A stretch of DNA of 64,000 nt from Hyphomicrobiales bacterium. GTDB taxonomy: Bacteria; Pseudomonadota; Alphaproteobacteria; Rhizobiales; Beijerinckiaceae. Positions 18,120-26,181 of this stretch are shown piece after piece. Made by a program: the position numbers and the translations under genes. The DNA is taken from positions 1,857,001 to 1,921,000 of the forward strand of contig CAKNFJ010000001.1 in assembly GCA_930633495.1 (NCBI GenBank), given 5' to 3'. Under the pieces are notes generated by a model that worked only from the letters and a program-made list of their open reading frames with translations, was not told the DNA's origin and did no database searches. Each line of letters begins with the position of its first letter. The stretch's first letter is position 1.

Positions 18120-20596
18120 TCGGCCGCATCCGAGAGCGGCATGCCCTGAGCGGGGAAGACCGCCGTCACCCGCGTGCCGCGACCCGGCGCGGAATCAAGC
18201 TCGACATGGCCGCCATGGAGCTCGACGATGGACCGGACGATCGACAGCCCCAGCCCGACGCCACGATGGCTGGAGCCGAGGGAGTGGCTCTCGAAGCGCT
18301 CGAAAACCTTCTCCATGACCTCGGCCGGGATGCCGCGACCCTGGTCAGCGACGGTGATGCTGATATCGCTGCCCCGCCGCATCGCGCTCACCGCCACCAC
18401 CTGGCCGGGTGACGAGAAGCCGATCGCATTGGAGAGCAGGTTGAACAGCACCTGCCGCAAGCGCTTGCCGTCGGCGCGCAAGGGGCCGGTGCGCGGGTCG
18501 ATCTCGACCTTGAGTTCGAGCCTGCTGTCGGTCAGCCGGTCATGCAGCCCGGCCGCCGCCTGCGCGATGGTATCGGCGACGTCGACATCCTGGATCTCGA
18601 GCGTCAGCGCGCCATTGTCGATGGTGGCGAGGTCGAGGATGTCGTTGATGATGGCGAGCAGAGCGCCCGAGGAGCGGACGATGTGGGCCGTATAGTCGCG
18701 CTGCTTGTCGTTGAGCGGGCCGACCGTCTCCGTGCCGAGAAGCTGCGCGAAGCCGATGATGTTGGTGAGCGGCGAGCGCAGCTCGTAGGAGACGTGGTGC
18801 ACGAAATCCTCGCGCAGCCGGGAGACGCGCTCCAGCGCCTCGTTCCTGTCGGTCAGGGCCCGCTCGACATTCACGCTGGCCGTCACGTCCGCGAAGGAGA
18901 TCAGCGTCGCCCCGTCCGGCAGCGGCGCCGCCGCCATGTCCAGCACGCTGCCGTCACGGCGCTCCATGCGGCAGTGATAATCCTCGCGCGCGTCGCGCAC
19001 GCCGGTCACGGCGCTATGCAGCTCGCTCCAGACCTCGTCCTCCGGAAAGAGGGGGCGGCAGAGGCGGATGACCTCGTCGATATGCGGCGCGCTGGCGGCG
19101 AGATCGCCGCCCTGAATCCGCCAGGACTGGGCGAAGGCCGGGTTCGAGAGCTTGAGCCGCCCGTCGGAGCCGAACACCGCGACGCCCTCCCGCAGCGAAT
19201 CCAGCGTCTCGCGCTGCGTGCGGGACAACGCGTTGAAGCGGGATTCGAGCGTGAAGCGCTCGGTCACGTCGTCATAGAGATAGGTGACGCCGCCCTGCGG
19301 GTTGGGGCTCGCGACGACGTGGATGGTGCGCCCATCGGGCAGATACCACCAGTCCTCGCCGGGGCGCGTCGCGGTGTAGGCAGCCTGGGCGGCCGCCTTC
19401 CAGCTGCGGTAATCGCCCAGCTCCGGCAGCCGCCGCTCCGCGCGCAGCCGGTCGAGAATCTCGCCATCGGTCGGCTGGGCATCGAGAAAACCGGATTCCA
19501 GCGACCAGAGCGTATCGAAACCCGAATTGCGATAGACGAGACGCTGCGAGCTATCGAACACCGCGACAGCCGTCTTCAGCCGGTCGAGCGTCCCGACATG
19601 CGCATCCATCTGGCGCTGGAGATCGGCCCTGACCGCTTCCAGCTCGCTCATATCGGTGGCGAAACCGGCAAAGCCCGTCGTCGCCCGCAGCTCGACGGCG
19701 TCGAGCATCCGCCGTTGACCGGCCACGACCGCAGGCGCGCGCACGGCAAAGGGTTGTCCCTCGCGACGGGAGCGCGCCGCCGCCTCCCGCTCGGTCCTGT
19801 CGAGCAGTTCGAGCCCGCCCTTGACCGCCGTCGCCGGATCGGATGCCTCGACGGCCCGCGCATAAGCGGCGTTGACCCAGGTCAGGCGACCCTCGGCATC
19901 CCGCATCCAGGCCGGATGGGGCAGCCCGGCGAGCAGATGGGCAAGCGCCGCGTGATCGGCCGTGACACGCTCAAGCTCGCCGCGCAGCGCCATCACCTGC
20001 GCCCGTTCGCCGGTGACCTCGCGGAAGCGGATCACGGCCCGGCCGGCAACGGGCCTGCCTTCGATATCGATGAACGGCCCCGCCTTGCTGCGGAGCGTGA
20101 CGCTGAAGGCCTCGCCGCGGTCTTTCAGCGCGTCGGTCGCGAGTTCCAGCCGCTTGGCATCCGGGGGAGCCGCCCAACTGCCATAGGCCAGCGCAAGCGT
20201 GGCGCCCGGCGCCCCCAGAAAACCGCTGTCGCCCTCGAAGACGGGTTGCGCGTCCCGGCCGTTCCAGCTCACCACCACCTGAGGATCGGCACCGAGCAGG
20301 ATGGACAGCCGCTCCTGATGGCTGCGCGCGGCCTCGAGCTCCGCGGCAAGCCTGGCTTCCCGCTTCTGCCAGCGGTTGCGTTCGCGCACATAGACCACCG
20401 ACGTCGTGGTCGCGAAAGCGGTCAACCCGGCGAGGATCAACGAGAGCGCGCCCGTACTGACGGCATCGAGCCGCAGCGGCGCCACCCAGAGATCCTGCGC
20501 AGCCACCGGAGCGGAGGCGAGCGACACGGTCAGAGCAGGCAGCAATGCGCGCGGATTCCAGCCGCCACTTCGCCCCTGTCGCCTCGACCGTCTCAT
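18116..20596 (-). CDS. divL: DivL-type PAS sensor kinase homologue with tyrosine in the H-box
   Basis: 826 residues. The N-terminus has a hydrophobic signal-like stretch (about 18-34) and a membrane segment near 51-70; then come several PAS domains (roughly 95-200, 220-330, 345-460 and 470-590), a dimerisation helix and an HATPase domain (DQGRGIPAEVMEKVFERFE, HRGVGLGLSIVRSIVELHGG). The H-box reads FVHHVSYELRSPLTNIIGF: the usual phospho-accepting histidine of SHELR is Tyr604. This replacement is the hallmark of DivL, the Caulobacter regulator of the CckA-ChpT-CtrA pathway that senses DivK. It heads an operon with tsaE-amgK, murU and addBA. A one-mismatch CtrA-like box lies about 210 bases upstream. 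Confidence 0.85.
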   Translation of the reverse strand: MRRSRRQGRSGGWNPRALLPALTVSLASAPVAAQDLWVAPLRLDAVSTGALSLILAGLTAFATTTSVVYVRERNRWQKREARLAAELEAARSHQERLSILLGADPQVVVSWNGRDAQPVFEGDSGFLGAPGATLALAYGSWAAPPDAKRLELATDALKDRGEAFSVTLRSKAGPFIDIEGRPVAGRAVIRFREVTGERAQVMALRGELERVTADHAALAHLLAGLPHPAWMRDAEGRLTWVNAAYARAVEASDPATAVKGGLELLDRTEREAAARSRREGQPFAVRAPAVVAGQRRMLDAVELRATTGFAGFATDMSELEAVRADLQRQMDAHVGTLDRLKTAVAVFDSSQRLVYRNSGFDTLWSLESGFLDAQPTDGEILDRLRAERRLPELGDYRSWKAAAQAAYTATRPGEDWWYLPDGRTIHVVASPNPQGGVTYLYDDVTERFTLESRFNALSRTQRETLDSLREGVAVFGSDGRLKLSNPAFAQSWRIQGGDLAASAPHIDEVIRLCRPLFPEDEVWSELHSAVTGVRDAREDYHCRMERRDGSVLDMAAAPLPDGATLISFADVTASVNVERALTDRNEALERVSRLREDFVHHVSYELRSPLTNIIGFAQLLGTETVGPLNDKQRDYTAHIVRSSGALLAIINDILDLATIDNGALTLEIQDVDVADTIAQAAAGLHDRLTDSRLELKVEIDPRTGPLRADGKRLRQVLFNLLSNAIGFSSPGQVVAVSAMRRGSDISITVADQGRGIPAEVMEKVFERFESHSLGSSHRGVGLGLSIVRSIVELHGGHVELDSAPGRGTRVTAVFPAQGMPLSDAAE

Positions 20597-20802
20597 CCTG
20601 CGCCCATCATCTCTCGGCAGCCGGGGCCGCCATGTCTGCAGCTTGTCGGAATCGGCTTCGAGAGCCGGCGAAACCGCCGTCTCGGGGGCCGAAGCACGCT
20701 CGCCACCACGCCGATCACATCAGAATTTCGATCCGGCCCGCGCCTCGGCGGGAGCCCGAATCAGTTCCACTGTAATCATCGCCCGAGTCCGTCAGGAAGT
20801 GC

Positions 20803-20817
20803 TTAATCGCCGGTAAA
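20803..20817. promoter_or_regulatory. CtrA-like box with one mismatch upstream of divL
   Basis: TTAA at 20803-20806, seven bases, then TAAA at 20814-20817. Read from the minus strand it is TTTA-N7-TTAA, one base off the TTAA-N7-TTAA consensus. It is about 210 bases upstream of the divL start, within a promoter-sized gap. On its own the match is weak. Confidence 0.25.
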
Positions 20818-20886
20818 TGACGAGTTTTTCAGGCGGCGCGCGCCCTCCATCGAAAAGCATCAACTTCTAGAAGAAAAACGTGATGG

Positions 20887-20906
20887 GGCCACAATTAGTA
20901 GTGGCC
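20887..20906. repeat. Perfect inverted repeat upstream of divL
   Basis: GGCCAC at 20887-20892 and GTGGCC at 20901-20906 enclose an eight-base A/T-rich loop. On the minus strand a TTTTT run follows only after nine further bases, so it may be a weak second terminator of the ahcY transcript or an operator. Confidence 0.4.
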
Positions 20907-20937
20907 TCGGAGGTGATTCCTTAATGGCACAGGCATG

Positions 20938-20963
20938 AAAAAAGACCCGGCGGGTGCCGGGCC
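20938..20963 (-). terminator. Intrinsic terminator of ahcY
   Basis: On the minus strand: stem CCCGGC, loop ACCC, GCCGGG, then TCTTTTTT. It lies about 75 bases past the ahcY stop codon and separates the ahcY transcript from divL. Confidence 0.85.
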
Positions 20964-21038
20964 TTGCAGCGATCGCGCATTGGAGCCGGGTCCGATCCGA
21001 CTGCCGCGCAGTCAGATCGGCGCGCGCTCAGGCGCCTG

Positions 21039-22433
21039 TCAGTAGCGGTAGTGATCCGGCTTGAACGGGCCGGCCTGCGGCACGCCGATATACTTCGCCT
21101 GGGCATCGTTGAGCTTGGTGAGCTTGGCGCCGACCTTGGCGAGGTGGAGCGCCGCGACCTTCTCGTCGAGATGTTTCGGCAGGGTGTAGACGTTGTTCTG
21201 GTAGTTGGCGTGGTGGTTCCAGAGCTCGATCTGGGCGAGCGTCTGGTTCGAGAACGAGCAGGACATCACGAAGGACGGATGGCCCGTGGCGTTGCCGAGG
21301 TTCACGAGGCGACCTTCCGAAAGCAGGATGATGCGCTTGCCGTCGGGGAACTCGATCTCGTCGACCTGCGGCTTGACGTTGTCCCACTTGAAGTTCTTCA
21401 GGCCGGCGACCTGAATCTCCGAGTCGAAATGGCCGATATTGCAAACGATGGCGCGGTGCTTCATCGCGCGCATATGGTCGACGGTGATGACGTCGAGATT
21501 GCCGGTCGCCGTGCAGAAGATGTCGCCGCGCGGGGCAGCGTCTTCCATGGTCACGACCTCGTAGCCTTCCATCGCCGCCTGCAGGGCGCAGATCGGGTCG
21601 ATCTCGGTGACGAGCACGCGGCAGCCGGCCTGGCGCAGCGAGGCGGCCGAGCCCTTGCCGACGTCGCCATAGCCGGCGACGACCGCGACCTTGCCCGACA
21701 TCATCACGTCGGTGCCGCGGCGGATGGCGTCGACCAGCGACTCGCGGCAGCCATAGAGGTTGTCGAATTTCGACTTGGTGACCGAGTCGTTGACGTTGAT
21801 CGCCGGGAACGGCAGGCGGCTCGCCTTGGCCAGCTCGTAGAGGCGGTGCACGCCGGTGGTGGTCTCCTCGGAGACGCCCTTGATCGCGGCGCGGGTCTTG
21901 GTGAACCAGCCCGGATTGGCCTTGAGCTGGCGCTTGATCAGCGCGAAGAAGATCGTCTCTTCCTCATTGCCCGGCTTGTCGAGGAACTCGGCCTTGCCGG
22001 CCTCGGCCTCGGCGCCGAGGATGATCAGCATGGTCAGGTCGCCGCCATCGTCGAGGATCATGTTCGGCGTGCCGCCGTCGCCCCAGGTGGCGGTCTTCAG
22101 AACGTATTCCCAGTACTCCTCCAGCGTCTCGCCCTTGATGGCGAAGACAGGGGTGCCGGTCGCGGCGATCGCGGCGGCGGCGTGGTCCTGGGTCGAGAAG
22201 ATGTTGCAGGACGACCAGCGCACGTCGGCGCCGAGATCCTTCAGCGTCTCGATCAGCACCGCGGTCTGGATGGTCATGTGCAGGCAGCCGGCGATGCGGG
22301 CGCCCTTGAGCGGGGCCTTGCCCTTGTTCTCGGCGCGAACCGCCATCAGGCCCGGCATCTCGTCCTGGGCCATGTTGATTTCCTTGCGGCCGTAATCCGC
22401 AAGCGCGATGTCCTTGACGATGTAATCCGACAC
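21039..22433 (-). CDS. ahcY: S-adenosyl-L-homocysteine hydrolase
   Basis: 464-residue NAD-dependent enzyme that splits S-adenosylhomocysteine into adenosine and homocysteine, relieving product inhibition of methyltransferases. It shows [21 protein letters not shown] near the N-terminus, the substrate region [13 protein letters not shown], the NAD-binding motif [15 protein letters not shown] and the conserved C-terminal KPDHYRY. The start is GTG at 22431-22433 (VSDYIVKDI) with GGAG seven bases upstream, agreeing with family start positions; an upstream ATG would add seven unlikely residues. A 20-base palindrome resembling a SahR operator lies about 75 bases upstream, and an intrinsic terminator lies downstream. 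It follows the HPr/DUF genes on the same strand after a gap of about 110 bases. Confidence 0.96.
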   Translation of the reverse strand: MSDYIVKDIALADYGRKEINMAQDEMPGLMAVRAENKGKAPLKGARIAGCLHMTIQTAVLIETLKDLGADVRWSSCNIFSTQDHAAAAIAATGTPVFAIKGETLEEYWEYVLKTATWGDGGTPNMILDDGGDLTMLIILGAEAEAGKAEFLDKPGNEEETIFFALIKRQLKANPGWFTKTRAAIKGVSEETTTGVHRLYELAKASRLPFPAINVNDSVTKSKFDNLYGCRESLVDAIRRGTDVMMSGKVAVVAGYGDVGKGSAASLRQAGCRVLVTEIDPICALQAAMEGYEVVTMEDAAPRGDIFCTATGNLDVITVDHMRAMKHRAIVCNIGHFDSEIQVAGLKNFKWDNVKPQVDEIEFPDGKRIILLSEGRLVNLGNATGHPSFVMSCSFSNQTLAQIELWNHHANYQNNVYTLPKHLDEKVAALHLAKVGAKLTKLNDAQAKYIGVPQAGPFKPDHYRY

Positions 22434-22504
22434 GGGGAGCTCCAATCCTGGCACCTTAAACGTGCCGGCTCTCTAGCAGCGAGCGGAGCGGAAGGCAATC
22501 AAAG

Positions 22505-22524
22505 ATATAAAGATGTCTTTATAT
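22505..22524. promoter_or_regulatory. 20-base palindrome upstream of ahcY, SahR-like operator candidate
   Basis: Perfect arms ATATAAAGA (22505-22513) and TCTTTATAT (22516-22524) with a two-base centre. It is A/T-rich in a GC-rich neighbourhood and lies between the DUF2283 stop and the ahcY GTG. ArsR-family SahR regulators, which sense S-adenosylhomocysteine, control ahcY and methionine-cycle genes through A/T-rich palindromes in many Proteobacteria. The link here is inferred from target and form; no sahR gene is in the window. Confidence 0.55.
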
Positions 22525-22542
22525 GAAGACTTGCCTCAACAA

Positions 22543-22740
22543 TCAGGCTGCCGTGAGATGCGTCAGGTCTGCGCCCTGGGCCAAATGCTCGGACGCATCC
22601 AGGATTTCCACACCGACGATGCGCCCGGTCTCGTCGAGATCGAACACGATGCCCGGTCGCACCTCTTCGCTTTCGACGATTCTGCTCTCAGCGAAGCGAA
22701 CATAGAGCGCATCGACCTCGGGGTCGTAAGTCGTTCTCAT
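22543..22740 (-). CDS. DUF2283 family small protein
   Basis: 65 residues: DPEVDALYVRF near the start and VFDLDETGRIVGVEILDAS in the middle are the DUF2283 consensus. The family is made of small soluble proteins of unknown role that often sit beside a DUF4258 gene, as here. The start codon overlaps the stop of the DUF4258 gene as ATGA (22737-22740). By analogy with two-gene modules of this size it may be an antitoxin or partner of the DUF4258 protein, which is only an inference. It is the last gene before the ahcY promoter region. Confidence 0.8.
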   Translation of the reverse strand: MRTTYDPEVDALYVRFAESRIVESEEVRPGIVFDLDETGRIVGVEILDASEHLAQGADLTHLTAA

Positions 22741-23000
22741 TTGCTGCGACCTCGGTCGAGAAACATCGTGATGACGTGGAAATGGGTATCAACGTGCCTG
22801 TATACCACACGCAACACGCGCCCGTCGCGCTCCGGCAACGGACGAAACGCTCTCAAAACTGCAGCGTGGCGCGGATCGGGCTCGACGTGCTCAGGTTCAA
22901 GCAGCGTGCGTTCGACCCACTCTCTCGCGATCGAGCGCTCGGCCATCATAGCGAGGGCATGATTGGTGAAATGGAACGCGGCTCCCTTGGCCGGCGTCAT
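22737..23000 (-). CDS. DUF4258 family small protein
   Basis: 87 residues with the DUF4258 pattern FTNHALAMMAERSIAREWVERTLLEPEHVEPDP, then VLRVVYRHVDTHFHVITMFLDR. The fold is predicted to be related to RelE-like toxins (H-x4-RMxxR type start, beta-rich end), but the activity is undetermined. The ATG at 22998-23000 overlaps the HPr stop (ATGA), with a GAGGGGGA ribosome site inside the HPr coding end, so it is translated with HPr. The DUF2283 gene is coupled to it in the same manner. This pair is not part of the standard hprK-EIIA-HPr-ahcY order and looks like an insertion. Confidence 0.75.
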   Translation of the reverse strand: MTPAKGAAFHFTNHALAMMAERSIAREWVERTLLEPEHVEPDPRHAAVLRAFRPLPERDGRVLRVVYRHVDTHFHVITMFLDRGRSK

Positions 23001-23311
23001 TCCCCCTCGCCGAACTTGTCGGCGATCAGGGCCGCAAGCGCGTCGAGCGCCGGCTTCGCCTCGGACCCCTTGGCGACGATGGTGATGGTCGAGCCGATGC
23101 CGGCGCCCAGCGTCAGCACGCCCATGATCGAGGTCGCACCGACCGTCTCGCCGCAGCGGCTCACCGTGATGTCGGCGTCGTAGCGGGCGGCGCATTGCAC
23201 GAACTTCGCCGTGGCGCGGGCGTGCAGCCCCTTCTTGTTGACGATCTGGAATTCACCGTAGAGGGCGCCGGCGGGAATATCGACCTCGGGGCAGTCGCAG
23301 TCTTCGTCCAT
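22997..23311 (-). CDS. ptsH: Phosphocarrier protein HPr
   Basis: 104-residue HPr of the incomplete, regulatory PTS of alphaproteobacteria. The active-site histidine is His30 in NKKGLHARATAKFV, and the regulatory serine target of HprK is Ser61 in GATSIMGVLTL. An acidic N-terminal extension of about 18 residues (MDEDCDCPEVDIPAG) precedes the domain. It transfers phosphate from enzyme I (not in this window) to the EIIA-Man-type protein encoded just upstream. The operon order is hprK > EIIA > HPr > DUF4258 > DUF2283, with a 19-base gap from EIIA and an ATGA overlap at the end. Confidence 0.93.
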   Translation of the reverse strand: MDEDCDCPEVDIPAGALYGEFQIVNKKGLHARATAKFVQCAARYDADITVSRCGETVGATSIMGVLTLGAGIGSTITIVAKGSEAKPALDALAALIADKFGEGE

Positions 23312-23329
23312 CCGCTCCTCTCGGCGCCG

Positions 23330-23731
23330 TTACTTGCCGGCCAGCACGCGGCTGGCGACCGTGATGTATTTCCGCCCCGCATCCTGCGCGCTGGTGACGG
23401 CTTCGTCGAGGGTCTTCTCCTCCCGGACGCTGGCGAGCTTGATCAGCATCGGCAGATTGACGCCGGCCACCACGTCGATGCGGCCCGGTTCCATCACCGA
23501 GATGGCCAGATTGGAGGGAGTCCCGCCGAACATGTCGGTCAGGATGATGACGCCGCTGCCATTCTCGACCTGCTCGACGGCGGCGATGATATCGCGGCGA
23601 CGGCTTTCCATGTCGTCATCGGGAGCGATGGCGATCGTCGCCAGATGCGACTGGGAGCCGACGACATGTTCGAGGGCGGCGCGGAATTCCGTCGCCAGAT
23701 GCCCATGAGTCACAAGGACCAGTCCGATCAT
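23330..23731 (-). CDS. PTS EIIA component, mannose family (regulatory)
   Basis: 133 residues with the EIIA-Man phosphorylation site His9 in LVLVTHGHLATEF and the conserved ILTDMFGGTPSNLAI. In alphaproteobacteria this protein works without a sugar permease, as the end acceptor of a phosphorelay (EI, HPr, EIIA) that reports metabolic or nitrogen status. No EIIB/C/D genes accompany it here. It lies between hprK (103-base gap) and HPr (19-base gap) on one strand, downstream of chvG, the conserved order for the group. Confidence 0.92.
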   Translation of the reverse strand: MIGLVLVTHGHLATEFRAALEHVVGSQSHLATIAIAPDDDMESRRRDIIAAVEQVENGSGVIILTDMFGGTPSNLAISVMEPGRIDVVAGVNLPMLIKLASVREEKTLDEAVTSAQDAGRKYITVASRVLAGK

Positions 23732-23834
23732 TCAATCCAGCACCGGAGAGCGCCCATCGGCGCCCGGACAAGGTCGCGGTTTATGCGGCAGGTGCGGGAC
23801 AATCGCAAGATGCCTGCCGTCAAACTCGTCAAAA

Positions 23835-24323
23835 TCATGGTGACGCATCGGTCGCTGTGAATAAGTCGAGGGCAGCGAGCACAAGCCGCTCGTCACCGAA
23901 GCGGCCGGCAACCCGCAGGCGCGGCAGGTCGACGCCGGCCAGGCTGTCCACCAGATCCTCCGGCTCCGGCATCCGCGCCGGCTCCTCGCCGAGGAGATCG
24001 ACCACCAGCCGGACCACGACTGCCGGCGCGAACGGCTCGGGCGTCAAGCCGAGGCCCCGCCGCTCGACGACGCCCTCGAGCGGCGCGACCGGGCGGGCGA
24101 GCAGGCGCCCGCCGACCGCCTGAAGCGCGACGCGATCATCGGCCACCAATCGCGCGAAACGGCCGGAGCTGGCGGCAAAGCCGATCAGCGCCAGCGCGAG
24201 GGACGATTTGCCGGCGCCGGATGCGCCGCGCAGAAGCACGCCGGCTTCGCCGATGGCGACGGCGGTGGCGTGGATGCGCACCCCTGCCTTCGTGCCGGCT
24301 CTCGCGCGTGGCTCAGGCGGCAT
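23835..24323 (-). CDS. hprK: HPr kinase/phosphorylase, short alphaproteobacterial form
   Basis: 162 residues, about half the size of the Firmicutes enzyme, because the N-terminal domain is absent, as is usual in alphaproteobacteria. The catalytic core has Walker A GASGAGKSSLALAL (33-40), LVADDRVAL with the acidic catalytic region, and GLGLTPEPF. It phosphorylates HPr on its serine and can reverse the reaction. The ATG at 24321-24323 overlaps the end of chvG by 11 bases and has no clear ribosome site, so translation is probably coupled to ChvG. A longer in-frame start at 24365 would sit wholly inside chvG. Confidence 0.88.
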   Translation of the reverse strand: MPPEPRARAGTKAGVRIHATAVAIGEAGVLLRGASGAGKSSLALALIGFAASSGRFARLVADDRVALQAVGGRLLARPVAPLEGVVERRGLGLTPEPFAPAVVVRLVVDLLGEEPARMPEPEDLVDSLAGVDLPRLRVAGRFGDERLVLAALDLFTATDASP

Positions 24324-26112
24324 GCGGGTAGGCCGCGGGCAGGCAGACGATGAAGCGGGCGCCAAGACGGGTCGCCTCGCCGTCCGGGCCGACCGGCCCC
24401 AGCCGGTTCTCCGCCCGGATCGAACCGCGATGAGCCTCGACGATCTGGCGCGAGATCGAGAGGCCGAGACCTGAATTCTGGCCGAAGCCCTCGTTCGGGC
24501 GGTCGGTGTAGAAGCGCTCGAAGATGCGCTCCAATGCGTGCGGCTCGATGCCCGGCCCCTCGTCCTCGACCGCGACCAGCACGTCGTTGGCTACACGGGA
24601 GAGAACGACCCGCACCGGCTTGTCCGGCGGCGAGAAGGAGCGGGCGTTGTCGATCAAGTTGACCATGACCTGGCCGAGCCGCGAATCATGGCCGAGCACC
24701 TGGAAGGCATTGCTGCCCATGCGCTGGCTGCGGCGGTCGTTGACCAGTTCGATCCGGGCCTGCCCGTCGCGGCGAGTCTCGTTCTGGATCGTCACCACGG
24801 CTCCCAGGACTTGCGCGATGTCGACCGGCGCCGAGTCGCTGCGCGCGAGTTCGGCATCGAGGCGCGAGGCGTCGGAGATGTCGGAAATCAGCCGGTCGAG
24901 CCGGCGCACGTCGTGCTGGATCACCGCGAGCAGACGTGCCCGCGATTCGTCCGTCCTGGCACGCGGCAGGGTCTCGACCGCGCTGCGCAGCGAGGTCAGC
25001 GGGTTCTTGAGCTCATGGGCGACATCCGCCGCGAAGCTCTCGATCGCCTCGATGCGGCTGTAGAGCGCCTTGGTCATGTCGCGCAGCGTGCCGGAGAGGT
25101 GGCCGATCTCGTCGTGGCGGCTGGTGAAATCCGGAATCTGCTCGCGCGACTTGACCCCCCGGCGCACGCGCTGGGCGGCATCGGCCAGCTTGCGGATCGG
25201 CTCCGCGACGGTGCCGGCGAACAGAACCGAGAGCACGATCATCACGCCTGCCGCCACGGCGAAGACCTGGAAGATCGCGAAGCGTTCCGAAGCGATCACG
25301 GCGTCGATGTCGCCGCCCTGCGTCGAGAGCAGCAGCGCGCCCTTCACCGTGCGGAAGCGCTGCACCGGCACGGCGACGGAGACGATGGTCTGGCCGCGCG
25401 TATTGACGCGGACCACGCTAGCCGGAACACCGTTCAGGGCGCGGGCGACTTCCGGGTAGGACTTGCCGTTGGCGTTCTCGAAATCGTCATAGGTCGGGAC
25501 ATCCGCCTTGCCCAGGCGGTTGCGCAGCATGTTCCAGGTGCGCTCCAGCAGCGGCGGCTCGTCCGGCTCGCCGACTCGCGGCAGATCGAGGCGCAGCACG
25601 TCGCCGCGCGAGTAGAGGCTGCGCGAATCGATGGTGAGCATGCCGTCCTTGTCATAGACCCGCGCACGGGTCTTGGTCGGCGTCACCAGCCGGCGCAGCA
25701 GCGGCGCGACCTTCTCGGGATTGATCGAGAAATCGAGCGGGTCCTCAGCGATGCCCGCGCTTTCTCCGGCCTGGAGCTGGAGCAGCTTGTCCGCGTCGAT
25801 GGTGATCGCGTCGATCTCGATGGTGGCGGAAGCTGCGATGGCCCCGGCGATGATCTCGCCCTGGGTCAGCAGGCTCTGGACGCGTGCCTCGATCAGCCCC
25901 TCGCGGAACTGGTTGAGGTAGAGGAAGCCCGACAGCAGCGCGACGAGGCCGCCGAGATTGAGAACGAGGATGCGCCGGGTCAGGCTCGAGGCGGCGCGCG
26001 CCGAGATCGCCCGGCCCACGCGCCGCCAGACCAGGCCGAGACGGCGGCGCAACGCGCCGCGCCAGCCGGGGGCGGGCGCTGACGCTCGGGCCTCGTTGTC
26101 GACGGTTGCCAT
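24313..26112 (-). CDS. chvG: Sensor histidine kinase ChvG
   Basis: 599-residue membrane kinase (ExoS/BvrS/ChvG group) that senses acidity or envelope conditions and signals to ChvI. It has an N-terminal basic cytoplasmic stretch, a membrane helix (about 48-66), a periplasmic sensor domain (about 70-275), a second helix (about 277-300), a HAMP domain, the H-box AADVAHELKNPLTSLRSA with His366, and an HATPase domain with EDEGPGIEPHALERIFERFY and NSGLGLSISRQI. It lies 69 bases downstream of chvI and runs into hprK. In rhizobia and Brucella the system controls succinoglycan, outer membrane proteins and virulence or symbiosis genes; targets here are not visible. Confidence 0.94.
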   Translation of the reverse strand: MATVDNEARASAPAPGWRGALRRRLGLVWRRVGRAISARAASSLTRRILVLNLGGLVALLSGFLYLNQFREGLIEARVQSLLTQGEIIAGAIAASATIEIDAITIDADKLLQLQAGESAGIAEDPLDFSINPEKVAPLLRRLVTPTKTRARVYDKDGMLTIDSRSLYSRGDVLRLDLPRVGEPDEPPLLERTWNMLRNRLGKADVPTYDDFENANGKSYPEVARALNGVPASVVRVNTRGQTIVSVAVPVQRFRTVKGALLLSTQGGDIDAVIASERFAIFQVFAVAAGVMIVLSVLFAGTVAEPIRKLADAAQRVRRGVKSREQIPDFTSRHDEIGHLSGTLRDMTKALYSRIEAIESFAADVAHELKNPLTSLRSAVETLPRARTDESRARLLAVIQHDVRRLDRLISDISDASRLDAELARSDSAPVDIAQVLGAVVTIQNETRRDGQARIELVNDRRSQRMGSNAFQVLGHDSRLGQVMVNLIDNARSFSPPDKPVRVVLSRVANDVLVAVEDEGPGIEPHALERIFERFYTDRPNEGFGQNSGLGLSISRQIVEAHRGSIRAENRLGPVGPDGEATRLGARFIVCLPAAYPHAA

Positions 26113-26181
26113 GGCTGCGGCTTACTTTCCGCTCGGGAGCTGACGGGTGCGCCGAAGCCGACGCATGCCGGCCTTCCTGCC

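Larger units (their letters stand above)
20597..21038. other. Intergenic region between divL start and ahcY end
   Basis: About 440 bases without a convincing gene. It holds the upstream region of divL (20597 to about 20880), a one-mismatch CtrA-type box (20803-20817), a small palindrome ACTTCTAGAAGA near 20863, a hairpin at 20887-20906 and the ahcY terminator at 20938-20963. Short open frames here show no coding character. No RNA gene was recognised. Confidence 0.6.

Noticed and set aside
22434..22542. Possible SAM or SAH riboswitch in the ahcY leader
   Set aside because: The leader shows only the short A/T palindrome; no pseudoknot-type conserved core could be recognised, and a protein operator explains the symmetry better.
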